Assembly: GCA_016713985.1 (NCBI GenBank)
Contig: JADJOD010000009.1
Span: forward strand, 186,001-250,000
Length of the DNA stretch: 64,000 nt
From: Lewinellaceae bacterium
GTDB taxonomy: Bacteria > Bacteroidota > Bacteroidia > Chitinophagales > Saprospiraceae
Direction: 5' to 3'
The translations under genes were made by a program, and so were the position numbers. Below the pieces are notes generated by a model. That model was not told the origin of the DNA, searched no databases, and saw only the letters and a program-made list of their open reading frames with translations. Of the stretch, positions 8,853 to 16,432 are shown one piece after another. Numbering within the stretch: the stretch's first letter is position 1; the number at the start of each line of letters is the position of its first letter.

Positions 8853-9659
8853 ATGTATGCTTTATACGCAGATGAAAGCGGTTTTTCCAAAGCCAGTAAA
8901 TACGAATCTGACCAGGCAATATTGGTCGTGGCGGGGATACTGATCGATTTTTCAAAATTGCAGAAAGCGCTGAATGTGTTCGATGAAATTCTGTTGGATG
9001 TGAATGCCAAACTGAACAGACCAGTACGAGAGTTGAAATTTTCGGAAATACGCAACAGAGAGCCGTTCAGAATCAGTCTTGCCAAAGTAGAGGAGCGAGC
9101 CGATTTGCTGGAAAATATTCTGCTGGGCTTTCAGAAGGAAATTGATTTCAAGATTTTCTATTGCGCCATTGACAATGAGAAATATTACAGGGTGAAACGT
9201 TCCGAGGCCATTTTGCGTAATAACCTGACACATCCGTATTTGTGTGCTGCGTACAAGATATTGAGCCAGTTGGAATCATGCCAAGCTCCGAAAAAACGAA
9301 ACAAAGGCAAGACGTTTGTAGTGTTTGACGAACAAAATCAATATCAGTATAAAATCGAGGCGCTCATTCAACAACCGCTTCATATCCAAACCTTTGAGCA
9401 GATTTTTGACACGGCTTATTTTGGAAAATCACATTACTCGAAACTCATCCAAATCGCTGACCTTATTGCCGGTACTATCCGCTACTATTTTGTGAGAACC
9501 AATGTCGGCAAAACCCCAGAGGACGACCATTGGACAAAACGAATCGAGGGCGTCATCCAAAAGATAAGCCCTGACATCATTAATAAAAACTGTTTTACCG
9601 GAGAACTGCACGAAGTGTACGCCAAAATCGAACTCAACATAAAAAACAAGCCCCGTTGA
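8853..9659 (+). CDS. DUF3800 domain protein
   Basis: This 268-residue protein opens with MYALYADESGFSKASKY and later has KTFVVFDEQNQYQYKIE and SKLIQIADLIAGTIRYYF. The N-terminal DES motif and the C-terminal IADLIAG acidic motif mark DUF3800, a family thought to have an RNase H-like fold and often found on mobile or defence-associated DNA. The biochemical role is unknown. It lies between the two dinD direct repeats, is clearly more AT-rich than its neighbours, and has no obvious co-transcribed partner, all consistent with acquisition by transfer. Confidence 0.85.
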   Translation: MYALYADESGFSKASKYESDQAILVVAGILIDFSKLQKALNVFDEILLDVNAKLNRPVRELKFSEIRNREPFRISLAKVEERADLLENILLGFQKEIDFKIFYCAIDNEKYYRVKRSEAILRNNLTHPYLCAAYKILSQLESCQAPKKRNKGKTFVVFDEQNQYQYKIEALIQQPLHIQTFEQIFDTAYFGKSHYSKLIQIADLIAGTIRYYFVRTNVGKTPEDDHWTKRIEGVIQKISPDIINKNCFTGELHEVYAKIELNIKNKPR

Positions 9660-9683
9660 CGGAAGTCAGCGAGGCTTGGAAGA

Positions 9684-9760
9684 AGAGCCAGAGGGATTCG
9701 AACCCCCTACCTCGGTGAGAGGTTTCAGTCAATGACCGATACGACCATCGTCTTGGCTCT
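9684..9760 (-). ncRNA. tRNA-like element with irregular cloverleaf
   Basis: On the minus strand the ends pair perfectly over 7 bp (AGAGCCA with TGGCTCT), and a canonical T-arm (GGGGG, TTCGAAT, CCCTC) is present. A D-arm can be drawn (GGTC, 12-nt loop with GG, GACT). Seven nt instead of two separate it from the acceptor, the only plausible anticodon arm has four pairs (loop CTCACCG, would read CAC), and almost no variable loop remains. It is either a degenerate tRNA, perhaps an old attachment site, or an unusual tRNA-like RNA. Confidence 0.45.
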
Positions 9761-10023
9761 GAATTTTAAAGCCCCGAGAGTCTACGCCCGAAGGCTGTCC
9801 GATTTACGGTTTCCCAAACATCATTTGGGTATTCGACTCTCGATGGCTCGTGATACAAATATAGTACAAAGTTTGACATTTCAGTGCAAATGCAGTGCAC
9901 AAAATTTTGATGGGCCTTGATTATCAACGTAATGCGAAAAAACAGATGATAAAAGAGACGTGAAAAAGCAAACTTTAACCACTCACTCCGCCGTGCGCTT
10001 GGTGAAAACACCAAGCGTGGCAA
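9761..10023. other. Gene-free spacer between tRNA-like element and dinD
   Basis: It contains an imperfect long hairpin bounded by GAGAGTC (about 9776-9782) and GACTCTC, with an inner CCCAAA/TTTGGG pair. It also holds the first CGCTTGGTG palindrome. I see no coding signal on either strand. Confidence 0.4.
9996..10017. repeat. Dispersed palindrome copy 1
   Basis: CGCTTGGTG, AAAA, CACCAAGCG: a perfect 9-bp stem. About 25 nt to its left (AAACTTTAACCACTCACTC) also recur beside copy 3. Confidence 0.8.
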
Positions 10024-10158
10024 GAAATATAACCGCCTTTGCCGGTTTTCACGCCGTCTGCATGACCGCCGGCTTTACCGGTAAAGCCATAAAATACCTG
10101 AGATTATGAAAAAAGAAGTTATCCAAAAACTCCACACCTCCTTCGAGGATGTGGCGCA
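10024..10158 (+). repeat. Direct repeat copy 2 (intact dinD 5' region)
   Basis: This is the partner of 8596-8729, differing by one indel and a few substitutions. It holds the upstream region and first 18 codons of the complete dinD gene. Confidence 0.9.
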
Positions 10159-10963
10159 CGAGCAAGACGGCGTTGAGTTTTGGCTTGCACGCGATCTGCA
10201 AATTCTGTTGGGCTACGACGAGTGGCGCAACTTTACGAAGGTCATTGACAAGGCAAAAGAGGCTTGCGAAAATGCAGGAATAACAGCCGAAGATCAATTT
10301 GTTGACTTCAACAAATTGATAACACATGGCAAAGGCGGGCAGCGGAGCATCACCGATTTCATGCTCACCCGCTACGCCTGCTACCTCATAGCTCAAAACG
10401 GCGACCCTTCCAAAGAACCCATCGCCTTCGCGCAGACGTACTTCGCCGTGCAGACGCGCAAGCAAGAGTTGATTGAAGAAAGGCTGCAACTGATGGAACG
10501 GCTGCAAGCGCGTGAAAAACTCCAGGCCACCGAAACCGAACTCTCGCAGTTGTTATATGAGCGGGATGTTGACAATCAGGGCTTTGCACGTATTCGGAGC
10601 AAAGGCGACATGGCGTTGTTCGGCGGCAGTACTACCGCTCAAATGAAAAAGAAAATGAATGTGCCGGACAACCGTCCGTTGGCAGATTTCCTGCCCACGC
10701 TTACCATCAAAGCCAAAGACTTCGCCACAGAGATCACCAATTTTAATGTAAAACAGGAAAACCTGCACGGCGAACCGGCCATCACCGGCGAACACGTCAA
10801 AAACAACAGCGAAGTGCGTAAACTGCTCGTGAAGCGGGGTATCAAACCGGAAGACCTGCCGCCCGAAGAAGATGTCCGCAAATTGGAACGACGAGTGGAC
10901 TCGGAAACGAAAAAGGCGCTGGGAGCGGAGAAGAAGTTGAAGCCGCCGAAGAACGACGAATAA
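10106..10963 (+). CDS. dinD: DNA damage-inducible protein D family
   Basis: This 285-residue protein has a BRO-N-like start (DGVEFWLARDLQILLGYDEW, RNFTKVIDKAKEAC), the conserved RSITDFMLTRYACYLIAQNG stretch, and a C-terminal half with GFARIRSKGDMALFGGSTTA and an HVKNNSEVRKLLVKRGI motif. This is the DinD layout. E. coli DinD is SOS-induced and reported to act against RecA filaments; whether this copy is LexA-controlled is unknown, as I see no clear SOS box. The last 30 residues are Lys/Glu-rich. It is followed 18 nt later by a small gene and may share its transcript. Confidence 0.9.
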   Translation: MKKEVIQKLHTSFEDVAHEQDGVEFWLARDLQILLGYDEWRNFTKVIDKAKEACENAGITAEDQFVDFNKLITHGKGGQRSITDFMLTRYACYLIAQNGDPSKEPIAFAQTYFAVQTRKQELIEERLQLMERLQAREKLQATETELSQLLYERDVDNQGFARIRSKGDMALFGGSTTAQMKKKMNVPDNRPLADFLPTLTIKAKDFATEITNFNVKQENLHGEPAITGEHVKNNSEVRKLLVKRGIKPEDLPPEEDVRKLERRVDSETKKALGAEKKLKPPKNDE

Positions 10964-10981
10964 GCTTAAAGGCAATTTACT

Positions 10982-11212
10982 ATGAGCAAATTTACTAAAA
11001 AATATCCACACCTGACATGGTGGGTAGAAAATCAGGGATACATCGAAATTGGCGAAGATGATTACAGTTCCTCCCTTTTGAGACTGCTCGACCCCGGCGG
11101 GGTTTGTTGGGAAGACGAAGATTCTGAAACGATTGACGCGGCATTGGACGCGGCGGAAAATTTTCTGAAAGAGGAATTGCCGAGCCGCTTTGGTGTAACG
11201 CTTGAAAAGTAG
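10982..11212 (+). CDS. Small acidic protein of unknown function
   Basis: This 76-residue protein begins FTKKYPHLTWWVENQGYIEI and has a conserved-looking SLLRLLDPGGVCWEDED segment followed by an amphipathic helix. The WVExxGYIEIG and LDxGGxxWE pattern recalls small uncharacterised proteins found in several bacterial phyla. It starts 18 nt after dinD on the same strand, so both are probably expressed together. No function can be assigned. Confidence 0.6.
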   Translation: MSKFTKKYPHLTWWVENQGYIEIGEDDYSSSLLRLLDPGGVCWEDEDSETIDAALDAAENFLKEELPSRFGVTLEK

Positions 11213-11236
11213 CCCTCAATGCCAGGGTTTTCGCCA

Positions 11237-11258
11237 CGCTTGGTGTGTTCACCAAGCG
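11237..11258. repeat. Dispersed palindrome copy 2
   Basis: CGCTTGGTG, TGTT, CACCAAGCG: the same 9-bp stem as copy 1 with a different loop. Confidence 0.8.
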
Positions 11259-11301
11259 CAAACCTTGAAAAGAAGCCAAACTTAAACCATTCACTCTGCC
11301 G

Positions 11302-11323
11302 CGCTTAGTGTTTTTACCAAGCG
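11302..11323. repeat. Dispersed palindrome copy 3
   Basis: CGCTTAGTG, TTTT, TACCAAGCG: one pair differs from copies 1 and 2. The preceding AAACTTAAACCATTCACTC matches the flank of copy 1. Confidence 0.75.
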
Positions 11324-11340
11324 CGGCGGGAAAGTAAATC

Positions 11341-11646
11341 TTATGAAACTATATTCAGCCTGTATGTCATTTTCTTCTGGGCAACTGGGCTTGGGCAGTA
11401 CTCAATTCCTGCTGGAGTTCATGAACCGAAACCATTCTGATTTTAATGCAAGACAGAGATAGCACCTTTGGTTCAGGCCCTGGTTTGAGGATTCATTTGA
11501 AGTTGCTATTTTGTAACAAGTGCGAACATGTGTTCTTAGATACAACAAGGAATGCGAAAGGAGAAGTAGTAGGCTATAACTTCAGAAGCTGACGCAGGAG
11601 TTTTTAGGTCGTATCCAAGAAATTTTGAAAATCCTCACCAGACATA
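11341..11646 (+). other. Decayed coding DNA
   Basis: Only short open stretches remain, such as a 48-codon frame at 11446-11592 with an FCNKC motif. Base composition drops to AT-rich here. It may be the broken upstream part of the protease pseudogene or of a separate small gene. I cannot assign it. Confidence 0.4.
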
Positions 11647-12193
11647 ATGCAAGTGAATCTAAAGGTACTCGCAGATTCAGGTGAGGTTATGTTTTATAAT
11701 GGCCGAGATATGATTATCATTACGAATTGGCGAGATTGATACAGTTGAGTTACACAAAAATTGTTTATAATGAGGGGGTTACTCGAATTGGACCTAAATC
11801 CCATAAATCAATACGCAATAGGTAGAGATGATAAAATTTAACGACATAGAGGTTAGTGAAGGGTTTTTATTTTTGGCTACCCGCTAAAATACTTGGCCTT
11901 AAAAAATGCCTCAATATGATTTTAACAGACCTCTTTGCGGAAGGAGTAATCGCAGGTAAAAATGTTGCCCAAAGAAACATTTTGTAATTGACTGCCCGGC
12001 CTACGGAGGGAATAGTGGTGGTCCTGTTATCTTAATCAGGGGTAATCAACTAGGTAGTGGTATCTACTCAATTGGTTCCGAAATAAGACTTATCGGTTTT
12101 GTCACTGAATTCATAGCATTTATTGAGAAGATAGTGATAATCGGGACCTATCACTTGAATAACTCTGGCTATTCCAAATGTGAAGAATATTGA
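11647..12193 (+). pseudogene. Decayed trypsin-like serine protease
   Basis: Pieces in several frames line up with a trypsin-like peptidase. QVNLKVLADSGEVMFYNGRD is near 11650, NDIEVSEGFLFLA near 11845, GYP near 11877 and AEGVIAGKNVAQRN near 11937. FVIDCPAYGGNSGGPVI at about 11980-12031 carries the catalytic-serine motif GNSGGP. At least three frame changes and internal stops separate them, so this is real decay and not one base error. The catalytic His region is not recognisable. Confidence 0.65.
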
Positions 12194-12427
12194 TTCCGTA
12201 ATTGGTCATTCAAGAACAAAGACGGAGGAAAAATAGGCAAATGAGCCTTTTTTCGCGCGAGGCCCAACAAAAAAACGCTCGCGCGAGGCTCCGCCTTGCG
12301 ATGAATCCAATCCAAAGGGCTTAGCCTAAGTAATCCGACGCGAGGCGCAGCCTCGCCCCAGCCCGGGGAAAACAAAAACGCATCTCTCAAATCGAAACAA
12401 CAATAAGAAAACCAACACCTTACAATC
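12194..12427. other. Spacer before nrdA with GC-rich repeats
   Basis: A CGCGCGAGGC unit occurs twice (about 12256-12295), followed by the hairpin GCGAGGCGCAGCCTCGC near 12340. The last 60 nt before the nrdA start are A-rich. No gene is visible. Confidence 0.5.
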
Positions 12428-15400
12428 ATGATGCAAGTAATCAAACGTTCCGGTCGCCGGGAAGAAGTGTCTTTCGACAAGATCACCGCGCGGCTTCGCA
12501 AACTCACGTACAACCTCGACACCAACTACGTCAACCTGATCGAAGTGTCCAAAAAGGTCATCATGGGCCTGTACGACGGCGTCACCACCGTCGAACTCGA
12601 CAACCTGGCCGCCGAAACCGCCGCCAGCATGGCTACCGTCCACCCCGACTACGCCCTGCTGGCCGCCCGTATCGCGGTGAGCAACCTGCACAAAGAGACC
12701 GAAAAAACCTTCTCCAAGGTCATCGACGACCTCTACCGCTACCTCGACCCGAAAACGGGCGATCGTGCGGGCCTCATCGGCGACGACACCCACAAGGTGG
12801 TCATGAAACACAAAACCGAACTCGACTCGGCCATCATCTACGACCGCGATTTCGAATTCGACTACTTCGGTTTCAAAACACTGGAACGTTCGTACCTCAT
12901 GCGTATGAATGGCAAAGTGGTGGAACGCCCGCAACACCTCTTTATGCGGGTGGCCGTCGGTATCCACGGCGAAGACATCAAGTCGGTGATCGAGACCTAC
13001 AACCTGATGTCGGAGCGCTGGTTTATCCACGCCACACCCACGTTGTTCAACGCCGGCTCGCCAAAGCCGCAGTTGTCGTCCTGTTTTCTGCTCACCATGA
13101 CGGAAGACAGCATCGCGGGCATTTTTGAAACCCTGTCGCGTTGCGCGCTGATCAGCCAGTCCGCCGGCGGTATCGGCCTGAGCATTCATAACATCCGCGC
13201 CACGGGCTCCTACATCAAAGGCACCGGCGGCACCTCCAACGGCATTATCCCGATGTTGCGCGTGTTCAACGACGCCGCGCGGTACGTAGATCAATGTTTC
13301 CACCCCGATACGCTCATTTACACACGGCGCGGCATCAAGCGCATCGACGACATCGTAACGGGCGAAGAACTGCTGACCGCCGAGGGTGAATTCAACCGCG
13401 TCACCCGCCTGCTGCGCAATACATATCAAGGAAATATGGTGGAAATCGGCGTGAAACACTCCATCGAGCCCATTCTGGTCACACCCGGCCACACCTTCCT
13501 CGTGCTACGTGGCCAGAAAAAAATGGTGAATCACGAGGTCATTACCAATCGTTTGGAAAAAGGTTTTATCGAGCCGGAATGGGTGGAAGCCAAAGATTTG
13601 ACCCCGGACGATTTGATTGCTTTCCCGATTCCCGAATTTTTTGAAGACATCCCCGAATACTCGCTTGACGACTGCCGCTTCTACGGCATGATGATTGGCG
13701 ACGGCCACATTGCCCGCGACGGCAAGGCAGCCCATATTACCCAGAACCGTGATACCGACGACATCAATTTTGTAAAAAACTACCTCTACGAAAACGGTAT
13801 TCGCTGGACGGAGACCTCCAACCCGGAAGAGAAAAAGATTCGCTTCACCTGGTCGGCACACCTCGGCTTCAAGTTCAGCCGCGTCCTGCTCTACAACGAG
13901 CGCAGCGAAAAACAGGTGCATCCCTCCATGCTGCATTTGCCAAAAGAAAAAACGCTGCAAATCATCAAAGGCATCCTCGAAACAGACGGCAGCATTTCCA
14001 ACCGCGAGAATTTTGAAATCGGGCTCGATATGACTTCCCGCAACGTCATCGAGTCGGTGCGCTATATGCTCATGCGTTTCGGCATCCTCACCAGCGGCTA
14101 CGTCCGCGACCGCGTAGGCAATGTGTCTGTTTACAAAAACATCACCACCCACAAGGTGTCTTACTGCCTGCGTATCCCCAAAGTACCCGAAATCACCGAT
14201 TTGTTCGGGCGCGAAGCGGGCGAATACACCACGTTTTTCACTCATGGCAACCACACATACAGCCGCGTGACCCATTTGGTCGAACAACCTTTTGACGGCG
14301 TGGTGGTGGATTTTGAAGTAGAGCCAAACCACAACTATGTCACCCACGTCGGCGTGGCGCACAACGGCGGCGGCAAACGCAAAGGGGCTTTCGCGGTGTA
14401 CCTCGAACCCTGGCATGCCGATATTTTCGAGTTTTTGGAACTGAAAAAGAACCACGGCAAGGAAGAAATGCGCGCCCGCGACCTGTTTTACGCCCTCTGG
14501 ATCTGCGATCTGTTCATGGAGCGCGTGAAAGACGACCAGGATTGGTCGTTGTTCTGTCCAAACGAAGCGCCCGGCCTGTTCGACGTGTACGGCGGCGAAT
14601 TCGACGCCTTGTACCACAAATACGAAAAAGAAGGTCGCGCACGTAAAACAGTGAAAGCCAGGGACTTGTGGAACGCCGTTTTGGAAAGTCAGGTGGAAAC
14701 CGGCACACCGTATATCCTTTACAAAGACGCGGCCAACCGCAAGAGCAACCAGAAAAACCTCGGCACCATTCGTTCGTCGAACCTGTGCACCGAGATCATC
14801 GAGTACACGTCGAAAGACGAAGTCGCCGTGTGCAACTTAGCCTCGCTGGCCCTGCCGAAATTTGTATCGAACGGCCAGTTCGATTTCCAGCGTTTGTTCG
14901 ACATCACGCGGGTGGTGACGCGCAACCTCAACAAGGTGATCGACATCAACTACTACCCGATCCCGGAAGCGCGTAACTCCAACATGCGCCACCGCCCCAT
15001 CGGTTTGGGTGTGCAGGGTTTGGCCGATACGTTCATCCTGATGGGCCTGCCTTTCGACAGCGAGGGCGCCAAACAGCTGAACAAGGATATTTTTGAAACC
15101 ATCTATTTCGCAGCGGTGACGGAAAGTTGCAACCAGGCGGAAAGACACGGCGCTTACGAAACCTTCAAGGGTTCGCCCATCAGCGAAGGTATTTTTCAGT
15201 TCGATATGTGGGGCGTGCAGCCTTCCAAACGCTGGGACTGGGACGCCCTCCGCGAGCGGGTGAAAAAAACCGGCGTGCGCAACTCGCTGCTGGTAGCGCC
15301 CATGCCGACGGCCAGCACCAGCCAGATCCTCGGCAACAACGAGTGTTTCGAACCCTACACCTCCAATCTCTACACGCGCCGCACCCTGGCGGGCGAGCAC

Positions 15401-15940
15401 ATCGTGGTGAACAAACACCTCATGCGCGACCTCGTACGCCTCGGCATGTGGAACGAAGAAATGCGCGAAGCCATCATGGCCGCCAACGGCTCGATTCAGG
15501 GCATTGAAGACATTCCGGAACAGGTGCGCAACGTGTACAAAACCGCCTACGAGATCAGCCAGAAGGTCATTATCGACATGAGCGCCGACCGCGGCGCGTT
15601 CATCTGCCAAAGCCAGTCGCTCAACGTGTTCATGGAAGCGGCTACGTTTGGAAAACTGTCGTCCATGCACTTCTACGCCTGGCAAAAAGGCCTGAAAACG
15701 GGCATGTACTACCTGCGTTCCAAAGCGGCGACCGATCCGATCAAGTTTACACTTGGCAAGAAGCACCAGCAGAAGTTTGTGGCCAACGCCAAAGCTTCCG
15801 ATCCGGTGGTAAGCGCTTCGGTATCCGCCAAAGATGCAACACCTCCACCTCCATTGGTGGAAATGTCTGTGCCTGAACCGATTGCGGTGGGCAAGGTGTG
15901 CAGTCTGGACGACCCGACTTGTGAGGCTTGCTCGGCATAG
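12428..15940 (+). CDS. nrdA: Ribonucleotide reductase class Ia large subunit with intein
   Basis: The precursor is 1170 residues. Removing the intein (C290-N646) leaves 813, normal for the eukaryote-like R1. An N-terminal ATP-cone (VIKRSGRREEVSFDKITARL) gives allosteric control. Redox and catalytic cysteines are in QLSSCFLL (C219), SNLCTEI and VAVCNLAS, and the C-terminal CEACSA pair would take electrons from thioredoxin or glutaredoxin. It reduces ribonucleoside diphosphates with NrdB (5941-6927). It is separated from nrdB by accessory DNA. The exteins are intact, but productive R1 requires intein removal, which is in doubt. Confidence 0.95.
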   Translation: MMQVIKRSGRREEVSFDKITARLRKLTYNLDTNYVNLIEVSKKVIMGLYDGVTTVELDNLAAETAASMATVHPDYALLAARIAVSNLHKETEKTFSKVIDDLYRYLDPKTGDRAGLIGDDTHKVVMKHKTELDSAIIYDRDFEFDYFGFKTLERSYLMRMNGKVVERPQHLFMRVAVGIHGEDIKSVIETYNLMSERWFIHATPTLFNAGSPKPQLSSCFLLTMTEDSIAGIFETLSRCALISQSAGGIGLSIHNIRATGSYIKGTGGTSNGIIPMLRVFNDAARYVDQCFHPDTLIYTRRGIKRIDDIVTGEELLTAEGEFNRVTRLLRNTYQGNMVEIGVKHSIEPILVTPGHTFLVLRGQKKMVNHEVITNRLEKGFIEPEWVEAKDLTPDDLIAFPIPEFFEDIPEYSLDDCRFYGMMIGDGHIARDGKAAHITQNRDTDDINFVKNYLYENGIRWTETSNPEEKKIRFTWSAHLGFKFSRVLLYNERSEKQVHPSMLHLPKEKTLQIIKGILETDGSISNRENFEIGLDMTSRNVIESVRYMLMRFGILTSGYVRDRVGNVSVYKNITTHKVSYCLRIPKVPEITDLFGREAGEYTTFFTHGNHTYSRVTHLVEQPFDGVVVDFEVEPNHNYVTHVGVAHNGGGKRKGAFAVYLEPWHADIFEFLELKKNHGKEEMRARDLFYALWICDLFMERVKDDQDWSLFCPNEAPGLFDVYGGEFDALYHKYEKEGRARKTVKARDLWNAVLESQVETGTPYILYKDAANRKSNQKNLGTIRSSNLCTEIIEYTSKDEVAVCNLASLALPKFVSNGQFDFQRLFDITRVVTRNLNKVIDINYYPIPEARNSNMRHRPIGLGVQGLADTFILMGLPFDSEGAKQLNKDIFETIYFAAVTESCNQAERHGAYETFKGSPISEGIFQFDMWGVQPSKRWDWDALRERVKKTGVRNSLLVAPMPTASTSQILGNNECFEPYTSNLYTRRTLAGEHIVVNKHLMRDLVRLGMWNEEMREAIMAANGSIQGIEDIPEQVRNVYKTAYEISQKVIIDMSADRGAFICQSQSLNVFMEAATFGKLSSMHFYAWQKGLKTGMYYLRSKAATDPIKFTLGKKHQQKFVANAKASDPVVSASVSAKDATPPPPLVEMSVPEPIAVGKVCSLDDPTCEACSA
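13295..14365 (+). mobile_element. LAGLIDADG intein inside nrdA
   Basis: This is a 357-residue insertion placed exactly between YVDQ and GGGKRKGAF of R1. Block A is CFHPDTLIY (C1), block B is ILVTPGHTF (TxxH), and the end is VGVAHN (penultimate His, terminal Asn). Two LAGLIDADG-type motifs, FYGMMIGDGHIA and IKGILETDGSIS, mark a homing endonuclease, and their acidic residues are retained. The residue after the terminal Asn is Gly, not the Cys/Ser/Thr that standard splicing needs. Confidence 0.95.
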
Positions 15941-16057
15941 TTGTTATTGGTTATTGGTTGCCCGTTGTTGAATGAATGGTGGGTAATGGTTAGTGGGGAA
16001 AAACCGTATTAACCAAACCCGATAACCAATAACCAGCAACCGATAACCGACAACAAA
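15941..16057. repeat. Inverted array of short repeats after nrdA
   Basis: TTATTGGTTATTGGTTG at the left mirrors GATAACCAATAACCAGCAACC at the right, with further short AACCGATAACCG units. It resembles a long imperfect hairpin. Confidence 0.7.
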
Positions 16058-16060
16058 GAA

Positions 16061-16168
16061 CAAACGGCCGCCGGTGGCAGCGAAAATGGTCGGGATCTCC
16101 TATTTCCCTTCACTGAAACGCTTTTCCCACACTTATCCCGGCAGACTGCTGCCGAGCGGCCGTTTTTT
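16061..16168 (+). ncRNA. Candidate structured RNA ending in a T run
   Basis: AACGGCCG (16063-16070) pairs with CGGCCGTT (16157-16164), and GGCAGC (16076-16081) pairs with GCTGCC (16148-16153). These enclose an internal region of about 65 nt, and six T follow. A long closing helix with a large internal region recalls 6S-like RNAs, but it could simply be a large terminator for nrdA. The rest of 16169-16432 shows no gene, only the TTTAGAGGGGTTTAG / CTAAATTCCCTCTAAACC mirror pair. Confidence 0.35.
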
Positions 16169-16432
16169 AACCGGGTTTAGAGGGGTTTAGAAAGATTACG
16201 CGGGACTCAGTTTCGACGTTTAAATTTTCCAAACCCGTGCTAAATTCCCTCTAAACCCATTTTGAACCATTTCGAATCTTAACGCGAGATTATCATAGAC
16301 AGCGACAAACGGCTGCTCCAAAGCGGGGCGGCCGTTGCTGTTTTAGTACATTCGGCACTTTTCACAGTTATGTAGGTGTGGCATTCTGGCAAAGTGTGCC
16401 TAACTTTCCCCCGGTCATTCACAATTTCCGAT

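Noticed and set aside
9684..9760. A normal tRNA-Val (CAC)
   Set aside because: The anticodon stem is imperfect, the D-arm is displaced by five extra bases and the variable loop is almost absent; only a tRNA-like label is justified.
12326..15766. Three long minus-strand open frames opposite nrdA
   Set aside because: They are His/Val/Gly-rich mirror images of a highly expressed GC-rich gene, have no family motifs, and the plus-strand frame is unmistakably R1.
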